Source: Burkholderia oklahomensis C6786 (lineage in GTDB: Bacteria; Pseudomonadota; Gammaproteobacteria; Burkholderiales; Burkholderiaceae). From it: a stretch of DNA of 64,000 nt. How positions within the stretch are numbered: position 1 is the stretch's first letter; each line of letters starts with the position of its first letter. The stretch covers positions 1,674,001 through 1,738,000 of the forward strand of contig NZ_CP009556.1 in the NCBI RefSeq assembly GCF_000959365.1, read 5' to 3'. Shown in pieces: positions 1 through 9,058 of this stretch. A program made the translations under genes and the position numbers. Under the pieces are notes generated by a model, which saw only the letters and a program-made list of their open reading frames with translations, made no database searches and was not told where the DNA came from.

Positions 1-1
1 C

Positions 2-553
2 AACGAGGAGAACGCGGCGGGCGGGCGCGTCGTCACCGCGCCGACGAACGGCGCGGCGGGCGTGATTCCGGCCATCCTCCATTACTACGTGAAGTTCGTG
101 CCCGGCTCGAACGAGCAGGGGATCGTCGACTTCCTGCTGACGGCCGCCGCGATCGGGATCATCTACAAGGAAACCGCGTCGATCTCCGGCGCGGAAGTCG
201 GCTGCCAGGGCGAGGTCGGCGTCGCGTGCTCGATGGCCGCGGCCGCGCTCTCCGCGGTGATGGGCGGCACGCCCGGCCAGGTCGAGAACGCAGCCGAGAT
301 CGGCATGGAGCACAACCTCGGGATGACGTGCGATCCCGTCGGCGGCCTCGTGCAGATCCCGTGCATCGAGCGCAACGCGATGGGCGCGATCAAGGCGCTC
401 AACGCGTCGCGGATCGCGCTCAAGGGCGACGGCCAGCACTACGTGTCGCTCGATTCCGTCATCAAGACGATGCGCGAAACGGGCGCCGACATGAAGACGA
501 AATACAAGGAAACGTCGCGCGGCGGCCTTGCCGTGAACGTCATCGAATGCTAA
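2..553 (+). CDS. sdaA: L-serine ammonia-lyase (serine dehydratase), C-terminal part, cut by the window edge
   Basis: Deaminates L-serine to pyruvate and ammonia. Only the last 183 residues are present; the reading frame is open from base 2, so the gene begins upstream. The visible part carries the alpha-domain cysteines of iron-sulfur serine dehydratases: [16 protein letters not shown], then CDPVGG and QIPCIERN, which in this family bind the [4Fe-4S] cluster that replaces PLP. It ends 16 bp before soxB on the same strand. In pseudomonads a serine dehydratase also travels with soxBDAG, where it consumes the serine formed from sarcosine-derived glycine. The family call is firm; the operon link to sox rests on spacing and orientation. 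Confidence 0.93.
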   Translation, partial: NEENAAGGRVVTAPTNGAAGVIPAILHYYVKFVPGSNEQGIVDFLLTAAAIGIIYKETASISGAEVGCQGEVGVACSMAAAALSAVMGGTPGQVENAAEIGMEHNLGMTCDPVGGLVQIPCIERNAMGAIKALNASRIALKGDGQHYVSLDSVIKTMRETGADMKTKYKETSRGGLAVNVIEC

Positions 554-569
554 CGAAGGGTCCATCAAC

Positions 570-1814
570 ATGAGCCGCTACTCGATATTCAGCCTGTTCC
601 GCAACGGCCTGTCGTATCACGAGAACTGGGAAAAGCAGTGGAAGAGCCCGGAGCCGAAGCGCGAGTACGACGTCGTGATCGTCGGCGGCGGCGGGCACGG
701 CCTCGCGACCGCGTACTACCTTGCGAAGGAGCACGGGATCACGAACGTCGCGATCCTCGAGAAGGGCTGGATCGGCGGCGGCAACACCGCGCGCAACACG
801 ACGATCGTCCGCTCGAACTACCTGTGGGACGAATCCGCCGCGCTCTACGAAAAGGCGATGAAGCTGTGGGAAGGCCTGTCGCAGGACCTGAACTACAACG
901 TGATGTTCAGCCAGCGCGGCGTGATGAACCTCGCGCATACGCTGCAGGACGTGCGCGACACCGAGCGGCGCGTGAACGCGAACCGCCTGAACGGCGTCGA
1001 CGCCGAGTTCCTGACGCCCGCGCAGATCAAGGCGATCGAGCCGACGATCAACCTGAACAGCCGCTATCCGGTGCTGGGCGCGTCGATCCAGCGGCGCGGC
1101 GGCGTCGCGCGCCACGACGCGGTCGCGTGGGGCTTCGCGCGCGGTGCGGACCGCGCGGGCGTCGACATCATCCAGAACTGCCAGGTGACGGGCATTCGCC
1201 GCGAAGGCGGCGCGGTGGTCGGCGTCGACACGGTGAAGGGCTTCATCAAGGCGAAGAAGGTCGCGGTCGTCGCCGCGGGCAACACGACGACGCTCGCCGA
1301 CATGGCGGGCGTGCGGCTGCCGCTCGAAAGCCATCCGCTGCAGGCGCTCGTGTCGGAGCCGATCAAGCCCGTCGTCAATACGGTCGTGATGTCGAACGCG
1401 GTGCACGCGTACATCAGCCAGTCCGACAAGGGCGACCTCGTGATCGGCGCGGGCATCGACCAGTACACGGGCTTCGGCCAGCGCGGCAGCTTCCAGATCA
1501 TCGAAGGCACGCTGGAGGCGATCGTCGAGATGTTCCCGGTGTTCTCGCGCGTGCGGATGAACCGCCAGTGGGGCGGCATCGTCGACGTGTCGCCGGACGC
1601 ATGCCCGATCATCAGCAAGACCGACGTGAAGGGCCTGTATTTCAACTGCGGCTGGGGCACGGGCGGCTTCAAGGCGACGCCGGGCTCGGGCTGGGTGTTC
1701 GCGCACACGATCGCGCGCGACGAGCCGCATCCGCTGAACGCGCCGTTCGCGCTCGACCGCTTCTACAGCGGCCACCTGATCGACGAGCACGGCGCGGCCG
1801 CCGTCGCGCACTGA
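570..1814 (+). CDS. soxB: Sarcosine oxidase beta subunit
   Basis: Beta subunit of cytoplasmic heterotetrameric sarcosine oxidase, which oxidises N-methylglycine to glycine and passes the methyl carbon to tetrahydrofolate. The 414-residue protein has the FAD dinucleotide-binding motif [14 protein letters not shown] (residues 36-49). The GGVARHDAV segment puts His182 where the beta subunit is covalently linked to FMN in characterised corynebacterial enzymes. The C-terminal DAAO-like half ends with [13 protein letters not shown], the usual glycine-rich FAD contact. Length matches the family. It is separated from soxD by an unusual 373-bp gap filled with a tandem palindromic repeat, whereas the other sox genes overlap. 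Confidence 0.96.
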   Translation: MSRYSIFSLFRNGLSYHENWEKQWKSPEPKREYDVVIVGGGGHGLATAYYLAKEHGITNVAILEKGWIGGGNTARNTTIVRSNYLWDESAALYEKAMKLWEGLSQDLNYNVMFSQRGVMNLAHTLQDVRDTERRVNANRLNGVDAEFLTPAQIKAIEPTINLNSRYPVLGASIQRRGGVARHDAVAWGFARGADRAGVDIIQNCQVTGIRREGGAVVGVDTVKGFIKAKKVAVVAAGNTTTLADMAGVRLPLESHPLQALVSEPIKPVVNTVVMSNAVHAYISQSDKGDLVIGAGIDQYTGFGQRGSFQIIEGTLEAIVEMFPVFSRVRMNRQWGGIVDVSPDACPIISKTDVKGLYFNCGWGTGGFKATPGSGWVFAHTIARDEPHPLNAPFALDRFYSGHLIDEHGAAAVAH

Positions 1815-1836
1815 CCGAACCGCCGCGTACTGACGT

Positions 1837-2173
1837 GCATGGGACCAGAGTAAGTGCTGAAGCGCTAGCTCGGGTCGACTGTAAAGCATGGGACCAGAGG
1901 AAGTGCTGAAGTGCTAGCTCGGGTCGACTGTAAAGCATGGGGCCAGAGTAAGTGCTGAAGTGCTAGCTCGGGTCGACTGCGAAGCATGGGGCCAGAGTAA
2001 GTGCTGAAGTGCTAGCTCGGGTCGACTGCGAAGCATGGGACCAGAGTAAGCGCTGAAGTGCTAGCTCGGGTCGACCGCAAAGCATGGGACCAGAGTAAGC
2101 GCTAAAGCGCTAACTCTGGTCGACCGCGAAGCATGGGACCAGAGTAAGCGCTAAAGCGCTAACTCTGGTCGAC
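1837..2173 (+). repeat. Seven-copy 49-bp tandem array with palindromic units between soxB and soxD
   Basis: Units start at 1837, 1886, 1935, 1984, 2033, 2082 and 2131, an exact 49-bp period; the seventh is truncated at 2173, ten bases before the soxD ribosome site ends. Every unit starts GCATGGG(A/G)CCAGAG. In the last two units, positions 2088-2121 and 2137-2170 form a nearly perfect 34-base palindrome: GACCAGAGT and AGCGCT pair with AGCGCT and ACTCTGGTC around an AA centre. In the first five units the right arm has drifted (CTCGGGTC) and the inner arms no longer pair. Transcribed within the sox operon, the array would give up to seven hairpins ahead of soxD. Function unknown; candidate roles are attenuation, mRNA processing or protein binding. 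Confidence 0.95.
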
Positions 2174-2187
2174 AGAGGAGAACGAAC

Positions 2188-2496
2188 ATGTTGCTGATCG
2201 AATGTCCGTGGTGCGGTCCGCGCGCCGAATCCGAGTTCAGCTGCGGCGGCGAAGCCGACATCGCGCGCCCACTCGATACGGACAAGCTGTCCGACCGCGA
2301 ATGGGGCGATTACCTGTTCATGCGCAAGAACCCGCGCGGCACGCACCGCGAGCAATGGCTGCACACGCAGGGCTGCCGCCGCTGGTTCATGGCGCAGCGC
2401 GACACCGTCACTTACGACTTCCAGGGCTACGACACGTTCGGCACCGCTGCCGCCAGCAAGCCCGCCGCCACCGCAGCAGAGGACACGAGCAAATGA
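2188..2496 (+). CDS. soxD: Sarcosine oxidase delta subunit
   Basis: Small delta subunit (102 residues) of heterotetrameric sarcosine oxidase. It has the expected zinc-binding start, with Cys pairs in IECPWCG and FSCGGEA and a later Cys in HTQGCRRWF. The C-terminal tail from about residue 88 is an alanine-rich extension. The start ATG follows AGAGGAG at a good distance, immediately after the last unit of the 49-bp array, so repeat hairpins would sit just upstream of its ribosome site. Its stop overlaps the soxA start (ATGA), which implies translational coupling. Confidence 0.95.
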   Translation: MLLIECPWCGPRAESEFSCGGEADIARPLDTDKLSDREWGDYLFMRKNPRGTHREQWLHTQGCRRWFMAQRDTVTYDFQGYDTFGTAAASKPAATAAEDTSK

Positions 2497-5400
2497 GCCA
2501 GAAAAACCGACTCGGCGCAGGCGGGCGCATCAACCGCGCACAGCCGCTTACCTTCACGTTCAACGGCCGCACGTATCAGGGCTTCCAGGGCGACACGCTC
2601 GCGTCGGCGCTGCTCGCGAACGGCGTGCACTTCGTCGCGCGCAGCTTCAAGTATCACCGGCCGCGCGGGATCGTGACGGCGGGCGTCGACGAGCCGAACG
2701 CCGTCGTGCAGCTCGAAACCGGCCCGTACACGGTGCCGAACGCGCGCGCGACGGAGATCGAGCTGTATCAGGGACTCGTCGCGACGAGCGTGAACGCGCA
2801 GCCGTCGCTCGAGCACGACCGGATGGCCGTCATGCAGAAGTTCTCGCGCTTCCTGCCGGCGGGCTTCTACTACAAGACGTTCATGTGGCCGCGCAAGATG
2901 TGGCCGAAATACGAAGAGAAGATTCGCGACGCGGCAGGCCTCGGCAAGGCGCCCGACACGCTCGACGCCGACCGCTACGACAAGTGCTACGCGCACTGCG
3001 ACGTGCTCGTCGTCGGCGGCGGCCCGACGGGGCTCGCGGCCGCGCACGCGGCGGCCGTGAACGGCGCGCGCGTGGTCCTCGTCGACGATCAGCGCGAGCT
3101 CGGCGGCAGCCTGCTCGCGTGCCGCGCGGAGATCGACGGCAAGCCCGCGCTGCAATGGGTCGAGAAGATCGAGGCCGAGCTCGCGAAGCTGCCCGACGTG
3201 AGGATCCTCGCGCGCAGCACCGCGTTCGGCTATCAGGATCACAACCTCGTGACCGTCGTGCAGCGGCTGACCGACCATCTGCCGGTGTCGATGCGCAAGG
3301 GCACGCGCGAGCTGTTGTGGAAGGTCCGCGCGAAGCGCGTGATCCTCGCGACGGGCGCGCACGAGCGTCCGCTCGTATTCGGCAACAACGACCTGCCCGG
3401 CGTGATGACCGCGTCGGCCGTGTCGACCTACGTCCATCGCTACGGCGTGCTGCCGGGGCGCGTCGCGGTCGTCGCGACGAACAACGATCGCGGCTATCAA
3501 TGCGCGCTCGATCTGAAGGCGTGCGGCGCGAAGGTGACGGTCGTCGACGCGCGCGCGTCGACGCGCGGCGCGCTGCCCGCGGTCGCGAAGCGCAACGGCA
3601 TCGCGGTGATGAGCGGCGCGGTCGTGTCGGCCGCGACGGGCAAGCTGCGCGTCGCATCGGTCGACGTCGAATCGTATGCAAACGGCAAGGCGGGCGGCAA
3701 GATCGCGACGCTGCCGTGCGATCTCGTCGCGATGTCGGGCGGCTTCAGCCCGGTGCTGCACCTGTTCGCGCAATCGGGCGGCAAGGCGCACTGGAACGAC
3801 GACAAGGCGTGCTTCGTGCCGGGCAAGCCGGTGCAGCCGGAAGCGAGCGTCGGCGCGGCGGCGGGCGAATTCGACCTGTCGCGCGCGCTGCGGCTCGCGG
3901 TCGACGCGGGCGTCGCCGCCGCGAAGTCGTCGGGCCACGCGGCCGAGCGGCCGCCGGTGCCGAAGGTCGCCGAGGCGGTCGAGGACGCGCTGCTGCCGCT
4001 ATGGCTCGCGAGCGGCTTCGATGCGGCGGTTCGCGGTCCGAAGCAGTTCGTCGATTTCCAGAACGACGTCGGCGCGGCCGACATCCTGCTCGCCGCGCGC
4101 GAGGGCTTCGAATCGGTCGAGCACGTGAAGCGCTATACGGCGATGGGCTTCGGCACCGATCAGGGCAAGCTCGGCAACATCAACGGGATGGCGATTCTCG
4201 CGCAGGCGCTCGGCAAGTCGATCCCCGAGACGGGCACGACGACGTTCCGCCCGAACTACACGCCCGTGTCGTTCGGCGCGTTCGCGGGCCGCGAGCTCGG
4301 CGACTTCCTCGATCCGGTCCGCAAGACCTGCGTTCATGAATGGCACGTCGAGCACGGCGCGATGTTCGAGGACGTCGGCAACTGGAAGCGGCCGTGGTAT
4401 TTCCCGAAGAAGGGCGAGGACCTGCACGCGGCTGTTGCGCGCGAGTGCCTCGCGGTGCGCAGCGGCGTCGGCATGCTCGATGCGTCGACGCTCGGCAAGA
4501 TCGACATCCAGGGCCCGGACGCGGTGAAGCTGCTGAACTGGGTCTACACGAATCCATGGAACAAGCTCGAAGTCGGCAAATGCCGCTACGGGCTGATGCT
4601 CGACGAGAACGGGATGGTGTTCGACGACGGCGTGACCGTGCGCCTCGGCGACCAGCACTTCATGATGACGACGACGACGGGCGGCGCCGCGCGCGTGCTG
4701 ACGTGGCTCGAACGCTGGCTGCAGACCGAGTGGCCCGACATGAAGGTGCGCCTTGCGTCCGTCACCGACCACTGGGCGACGTTCGCGGTGGTCGGCCCGA
4801 AGAGCCGCAAGGTCGTGCAGAAGGTGTGCAAGGACATCGACTTCGCGAACGACGCGTTTCCGTTCATGAGCTATCGCGACGGCACGGTCGCCGGCGTGAA
4901 GTCGCGCGTGATGCGGATCAGCTTCTCGGGCGAGCTCGCGTATGAAGTGAACGTGCCGGCGAACGCGGGCCGCGCGGTGTGGGAAGCGCTGATGGAGGCG
5001 GGCGCGGAGTTCGACATCACGCCGTACGGCACCGAGACGATGCACGTGCTGCGCGCGGAGAAGGGTTACATCATCGTCGGTCAGGATACCGACGGATCGG
5101 TCACGCCGTTCGATCTCGGGATGGGCGGGCTCGTCGCGAAGTCGAAGGACTTCCTCGGCCGCCGTTCGCTCACGCGCTCCGATACCGCGAAGAGCGGGCG
5201 CAAGCAGCTCGTCGGCTTGCTGACGGAAGACGCGCAGTACGTGCTGCCCGAAGGCGGCCAGATCGTCGAGGCCGATGCGTCCGCGCGCGCGGACGGCACG
5301 ACCGCGATGCTCGGCCACGTGACGTCGAGCTATTACAGCCCGATTCTGAAGCGCTCGATCGCGCTCGCAGTCGTGAAGGGCGGATTGACCCGGATGGGCG

Positions 5401-5501
5401 AGCGCGTCGCGATCTCGCTCGCAAACGGCCGGCGCGTGGTCGCGACGATTTCGAGCCCGGTTTTCTACGACACCGAAGGGGTACGTCAGCATGTGGAATG
5501 A
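2493..5501 (+). CDS. soxA: Sarcosine oxidase alpha subunit
   Basis: Alpha subunit, 1002 residues, of the expected size. Domains in order: an N-terminal ferredoxin-like Fer2_4 domain (about 1-110) lacking iron-sulfur cysteines; an FAD/NAD-binding domain opening with VLVVGGGPTGLAAA near residue 171; and a C-terminal aminomethyltransferase (GcvT-like) domain from about 600 to the end that takes the formaldehyde equivalent onto tetrahydrofolate. The ATG overlaps the soxD stop. The open frame continues upstream to 2202, but that stretch lies antisense to nothing recognisable and inside soxD, so the overlapped ATG is the right start. The 3' end overlaps soxG by 11 bp. Confidence 0.96.
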   Translation: MSQKNRLGAGGRINRAQPLTFTFNGRTYQGFQGDTLASALLANGVHFVARSFKYHRPRGIVTAGVDEPNAVVQLETGPYTVPNARATEIELYQGLVATSVNAQPSLEHDRMAVMQKFSRFLPAGFYYKTFMWPRKMWPKYEEKIRDAAGLGKAPDTLDADRYDKCYAHCDVLVVGGGPTGLAAAHAAAVNGARVVLVDDQRELGGSLLACRAEIDGKPALQWVEKIEAELAKLPDVRILARSTAFGYQDHNLVTVVQRLTDHLPVSMRKGTRELLWKVRAKRVILATGAHERPLVFGNNDLPGVMTASAVSTYVHRYGVLPGRVAVVATNNDRGYQCALDLKACGAKVTVVDARASTRGALPAVAKRNGIAVMSGAVVSAATGKLRVASVDVESYANGKAGGKIATLPCDLVAMSGGFSPVLHLFAQSGGKAHWNDDKACFVPGKPVQPEASVGAAAGEFDLSRALRLAVDAGVAAAKSSGHAAERPPVPKVAEAVEDALLPLWLASGFDAAVRGPKQFVDFQNDVGAADILLAAREGFESVEHVKRYTAMGFGTDQGKLGNINGMAILAQALGKSIPETGTTTFRPNYTPVSFGAFAGRELGDFLDPVRKTCVHEWHVEHGAMFEDVGNWKRPWYFPKKGEDLHAAVARECLAVRSGVGMLDASTLGKIDIQGPDAVKLLNWVYTNPWNKLEVGKCRYGLMLDENGMVFDDGVTVRLGDQHFMMTTTTGGAARVLTWLERWLQTEWPDMKVRLASVTDHWATFAVVGPKSRKVVQKVCKDIDFANDAFPFMSYRDGTVAGVKSRVMRISFSGELAYEVNVPANAGRAVWEALMEAGAEFDITPYGTETMHVLRAEKGYIIVGQDTDGSVTPFDLGMGGLVAKSKDFLGRRSLTRSDTAKSGRKQLVGLLTEDAQYVLPEGGQIVEADASARADGTTAMLGHVTSSYYSPILKRSIALAVVKGGLTRMGERVAISLANGRRVVATISSPVFYDTEGVRQHVE

Positions 5502-6126
5502 AACGAGAAATGAAGCTTCGGTGGCGGCGCACGCGCAGGGCGGCGTGCGGCTCGAATCGCCGCTCGTCGGCGCCGGCGACGCGTTGAAGGCGCACGACGC
5601 GCGCGCATCGAAGAAATTCCGGTTTCGCGAGCGGCCGTTCCTCGATCTCGTGAACGTGCGCGGCGAGCCGAACGATCCCGCGTTCGTGCGCGCATTCGAG
5701 CAGGTGGTCGGCTGCCGGCCGCCCGTGAAGCCGAACACGGTCGCGCGCAGCGCGGACTACGACGTGCTGTGGCTCGGTCCCGACGAATGGCTCGTGCGCT
5801 CGAACGGCGCGGTTGCGGCGGGCGCGCTCGAAGCGAAGCTCGCGGAGGCGGTGCAGGGCATGTATGCGACGGCCGTCGACGTCGGCAGCGGCTACACGGT
5901 CGTCGAGGTGAGCGGCGAACGCGCGCGCGACGTGCTCGCGCGCGGCTGCCCGCTCGATCTGCATCCTCGCATGTTCGGCGTCGGGCAGTGCGCGCAGAGC
6001 CATTACTTCAAGGCGTCGATCGCGCTCGTGCCGATGGGCGACGATGCGTTCGACATCGTCGTGCGCCGCAGCTTCGCCGATTACTTCAGCCGCATCATGC
6101 TCGACGCGGCGGCGCCGCTCGTCTGA
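5491..6126 (+). CDS. soxG: Sarcosine oxidase gamma subunit
   Basis: Gamma subunit (211 residues) of the sarcosine oxidase heterotetramer. It belongs to the GcvT-like fold family but is not itself the folate-binding subunit. Recognisable features are ESPLVGAGDALKAHDARASKKFRFRERPFLDLVNVRG at the N-terminal side and the terminal IVVRRSFADYFSRIMLDAA (kept in parts), typical of SoxG. It starts inside the end of soxA and its own stop TGA shares its A with the start of the next gene, so five genes from soxD onward form one tightly overlapped translation unit. Confidence 0.93.
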   Translation: MWNETRNEASVAAHAQGGVRLESPLVGAGDALKAHDARASKKFRFRERPFLDLVNVRGEPNDPAFVRAFEQVVGCRPPVKPNTVARSADYDVLWLGPDEWLVRSNGAVAAGALEAKLAEAVQGMYATAVDVGSGYTVVEVSGERARDVLARGCPLDLHPRMFGVGQCAQSHYFKASIALVPMGDDAFDIVVRRSFADYFSRIMLDAAAPLV

Positions 6127-6584
6127 TGAAGCCCGTCGACGAGCCGTTCGTCTCGCTCGATGCGCCGCGCCTGAGAGGGCGCGGCTGGAGCATTTTCGTC
6201 GACGGACTGGAGGTGCCGGCGCGCATCGGCATTCATCCGCACGAGCATGACGCGCCGCAGCCGATCGTGATCGATGCGCGGCTCGGCTATCGATGCGAGC
6301 CTTGCGAGGAAGGCGGCTGGATCGATTACGACGGATACTGCGCGGAAATCGCGGCGTACCTCGCGGCGAAGCCGCATACGAGGTTGCTGGAAACCCTGGT
6401 CGCGGAGATCGCGGTGCTGTCGTTTCGGGAATGGCCGGTGCTGGAGGCGCTGACGATCGCCGCGCACAAGCCGAAGATTCGGCTGGGGACGAAGCGGGTG
6501 GGCGTCGAGCTGGATTGGACGAGGGCGGATTATCTGACGTGGAGCGACTCGGTCGCGCGACACCACGGAGCGCGGCCGGCTTGA
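6126..6584 (+). CDS. Dihydroneopterin aldolase-like (FolB family) protein at the end of the sox operon
   Basis: 152 residues. VPARIGIHPHEHDAPQPIVID and the C-terminal IAAHKPKIRLGTKRVGVELD, with the family Lys-Pro, match the FolB/dihydroneopterin aldolase fold, which acts in folate synthesis or, in relatives, on pterin epimers. Its ATG overlaps the soxG stop, so it is translated with sox. The link makes sense chemically because sarcosine oxidase loads one-carbon units onto tetrahydrofolate; a local folate gene would support that flux. This is probably a second, pathway-dedicated FolB rather than the housekeeping copy, which cannot be confirmed from this window. Confidence 0.82.
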   Translation: MKPVDEPFVSLDAPRLRGRGWSIFVDGLEVPARIGIHPHEHDAPQPIVIDARLGYRCEPCEEGGWIDYDGYCAEIAAYLAAKPHTRLLETLVAEIAVLSFREWPVLEALTIAAHKPKIRLGTKRVGVELDWTRADYLTWSDSVARHHGARPA

Positions 6585-6652
6585 CGCATTGTCTCGCAAG
6601 CCGGAATTTCGTCAGGCATCCGACGGATATCCTGTTTGAAGGAACGCGCGGC

Positions 6653-7006
6653 TCACGGCTTGTAGCGCCATTTTTCCGCCGACGGATCGATCAGGCGATA
6701 CTCTTTGTCCCGTTGCAGCGCGCGTGCTTCGTCCGCGAGTTTCAGCGTGCGCAAACGATCTTGCTGCGACGTTTCGAAGCGGCTGGGCGTGCGTTCAAAT
6801 GTTTTGTCGAGTCGATTTTTCATCATGGCGGCGCTCGGGTTGTCGGCGTTTGTCGGAGGCGCTCGGGCCGCGATCCGGTTCAGGATCGCCGGCCCGGCGC
6901 GGCGGGGTTTCCAATTGGCATCGATCCCAAAAGCGGTTTCGAGCGCGGCGTCGATCGCGTCGGCACGTGGCGCGCGAGCCGTGGGTTCCGGAGAAGGCGC
7001 ATGCGG
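6653..7006 (-). pseudogene. Downstream in-frame continuation of the 7007-7216 gene after a TGA
   Basis: Reading on past the TGA at 7009-7007 in the same frame gives another 117 codons without a stop, ending ...LIDPSAEKWRYKP at 6653. The codons keep the GC-ending bias of real genes, and the composition (ALETAFGIDANWKPRR, QQDRLRTLKLADEARALQRD) is protein-like. The only ATG start inside is a doublet at 6826-6821, giving a 57-residue protein without an obvious ribosome site. Either one gene was split by a nonsense change (CGA to TGA would suffice) or a second short gene starts at 6826. No family recognised. Confidence 0.45.
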
Positions 7007-7216
7007 TCATCTGAGTTGGCACATCACATCGCTCGCCATCTCGTCCGCCTCGAATTCCGAGTACCCGTTCGCACGCAATAGCTCGCGGAGCGCAGCGAAC
7101 ATCAGGAATTCGCGCTGATTGCATTCCAGGTTGATGTCGGTTTCGTCCAGGCGCTTGCTGTCGGCTTGAACGACTTCATTCTGGTACACCAGATTCAGTA
7201 CATCATCTCGATTCAT
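7007..7216 (-). CDS. Small acidic hypothetical protein, possibly the N-terminal part of a split gene
   Basis: 69 residues, starting MNRDDVLNLVYQNEVVQADS, rich in Asp/Glu and with a coherent helical look (FLMFAALRELLRANGYSEFEADEMASDVM). A GTG directly upstream (7219) is an alternative start. No family recognised. It faces the sox operon convergently. The same frame stays open for 117 further codons after the TGA, so this may be the 5' half of a longer, interrupted gene. Confidence 0.6.
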   Translation of the reverse strand: MNRDDVLNLVYQNEVVQADSKRLDETDINLECNQREFLMFAALRELLRANGYSEFEADEMASDVMCQLR

Positions 7217-7219
7217 CAC

Positions 7220-8166
7220 AACTGCCGAGGCATCGCTCGGCCCTCTTTGAGTCGGTAGTTCGAGCGGCTGGGCGTGAACGCTACGTCGTCTGCGGCCGAT
7301 GCGCTGCGCATCGCCGTCGATCGTAAAGGGGGGGACTCATCGGTCGGCTCGAAGGCTTGGGTCGGGTGAGCGCGGTGTCGGTGCCGCTTGGGCAATCCGG
7401 ATTGCCGCGCCGAAGCCGTCATGATGCGCAGGGGTGGGTGCGTGCCCTATACGAGCTATCCATGATCCGCTCTCTGGCGGAAATGTCGACCAATTAATTG
7501 CAACAGGCGCGCGCGGTCCTGTTCGAGCCCGATCCGGGCGCAATCTCCTCGGATTGCCGCTCGTGCGAGCAGATTTGACTGTCCGCCGGTTGGCGTTGCC
7601 GGAATGCGGGGGCGCATGACGAGCGCTGCCGCTCGGGACTGACGGCATTCACGCGTCTGTGCATCGGGATGGCGCGAGCGTGGCTAATGGCCGACGTCGG
7701 TGCCCGCGTGCAGCTTCTGCGGATATTGAGAGGCAACGATGCCGACACGTGCGTGCGCCGAGCATCGAGGATGGCGGGGGCAGCGCATTGGATGCGCACG
7801 TCGATTGCGGCATGCGATGCGCGCCGTCGTGCGTGACCGATGAGCGGTGAATGAGCGGTCGACAGCTTGCTCATCGACCATCCGAGCGCGTGCGGAGCGT
7901 GGCGGAAGTCATCCCGCGCCGCCCGTCCGTTGCAGGAATGGCGAGACGTCGCCAGCGGCGATCGGAAGACGGTTGGAGCGTCGTATCGAACAACGCATGA
8001 GCGGCGCGTCGCGATTGCACGTATGCGAACGATATCGCCGGGTCCGAGGCCGTTGCGAGGCGGCGTCGCGGTGACGCCGATGGCCCGGCCCGCGCGCGAA
8101 TGGACGCGCTTCGAGCGTGACGCGCCTGGCGGCGCGCCCGCGCCGGCCTGGCCCGGACGCCGATGT
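7220..8166. other. 947-bp stretch with no supportable gene
   Basis: Open frames exist on both strands but they are Arg/Ser/Pro-rich, lack ribosome sites and resemble no family. Base composition is less GC-extreme than in neighbouring genes. A short palindrome CAATTAATTG lies near 7490-7500 with no clear role. It may be decayed sequence. Confidence 0.6.
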
Positions 8167-8379
8167 TCAATACATCTTCTTCGGCGGCATCGATCGGCGA
8201 ATTTGCTTGCGCAATCTCGCGACGGCGGAGGCCTTCTTCCGCTTGCGCTCGGTGGTGGGCTTTTCATAGCTCGTCCGCGCGCGAAGTTCCTTGATCAGGC
8301 CGGTTCTTTCGATCGTGCGACGGAAGCGCCGCAGCGCGACTTCTACCGGTTCGTTTGGATTGAGGATGATCGTGGTCAA
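8167..8379 (-). CDS. rpsU: 30S ribosomal protein S21 paralogue
   Basis: 70 residues with a full-length S21 pattern: [20 protein letters not shown] at the start, then [20 protein letters not shown] and an Arg/Lys-rich tail ending MPPKKMY. S21 sits near the anti-Shine-Dalgarno end of 16S rRNA in the small subunit and affects initiation. The start is TTG, chosen because AAGGA lies five bases upstream and the residue after it is the Thr normally following the S21 initiator; no ATG is available. Burkholderia genomes commonly carry several rpsU copies, and this one stands away from dnaG/rpoD and beside a cold-shock gene, so it is likely a conditional variant. Confidence 0.9.
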   Translation of the reverse strand: MTTIILNPNEPVEVALRRFRRTIERTGLIKELRARTSYEKPTTERKRKKASAVARLRKQIRRSMPPKKMY

Positions 8380-8889
8380 ATTGGTCCTTGGTTGGGGCCC
8401 GGGCGATGGGACGTCGGCGCGATCACGCGCATTCGCGGCTCGCCGGTAGCGCGTAGGCCTTGGGGAGGGCGGCGACGGATGCGCTTGCTTCTTTCCGTCG
8501 GCGAAGTCGTCGGCTGGTTGACGCGTGGAACGCAGCGTGGCGGCGATGTCGGCCGACACGGGCTGCTGCATGTCGAGTGCAGCGTGTGCATTGGCACGCG
8601 TCGCGGGGCGACGCGGCGACCGCTGGCGCGCGATGGCATCGAAGCCGAACGCATGCGACGCGGTCAGGTGTGGCGTATCTGGAGCACGGAAGCCCGAAGA
8701 TACGACGGTGCCACTATACACGCGAATCAACATGAAGCACGATTCATTTTTGGCGAGGGACCGAATCGCGCATCGATGCGCTTGATGCGCTCGATCCGCG
8801 CGACGCGAGCGCCATGCCGAGCACCACGCGTCGGCGAGCGGCGCGGGGATGCCTCGAATGCGCGCGTTCCGATTATTTTCAGAAATGCC

Positions 8890-8918
8890 TTGACCGAGTG
8901 TGCCGTACCGCGTATTGT
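8890..8918 (+). promoter_or_regulatory. Sigma-70-type promoter for the cold-shock gene
   Basis: TTGACC (8890-8895) and TATTGT (8913-8918) are separated by exactly 17 bp. A start around 8925 would give a leader of about 135 nt, similar to the long leaders of enterobacterial cspA messages. Confidence 0.65.
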
Positions 8919-9008
8919 CGCGGCAGAAGCCCTCAAGAAGTCCGATTGCTGTTCATCACTTTGCCGCCACTCGCGCGGAATTCGTTGTCCTCTCCCTCCT
9001 TGATGCTT

Positions 9009-9030
9009 CCCCATACCTGCATGGGGCAGG
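9009..9030 (+). promoter_or_regulatory. Two mutually exclusive hairpins in the cold-shock leader
   Basis: Hairpin A pairs CCCCAT (9009-9014) with ATGGGG (9021-9026). Hairpin B pairs CCTGC (9016-9020) with GCAGG (9026-9030). They share bases so only one can form. They lie about 30 nt upstream of the start codon. In E. coli cspA, leader refolding with temperature controls translation; whether this simpler pair does so is inference. Confidence 0.45.
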
Positions 9031-9058
9031 AACATATCAACTTTTTTTAGGGATTCTT

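Larger units (their letters stand above)
8380..9058. other. 679-bp divergent region between rpsU paralogue and cold-shock gene
   Basis: No gene can be supported here. The right-hand part holds a good sigma-70 promoter for the cold-shock gene (8890-8918) and its roughly 135-nt leader with competing hairpins (9009-9030). The left-hand part should hold the rpsU promoter, which I could not place with confidence. Confidence 0.6.

Noticed and set aside
540..1889. 449-codon minus-strand frame opposite soxB
   Set aside because: Arg/Ala/His-rich shadow of a GC-rich gene; the plus strand is a certain soxB.
7494..8267. 257-codon minus-strand frame
   Set aside because: Arg/Ser/Pro-rich, no domain, overlaps the end of the S21 gene; looks like non-coding sequence.
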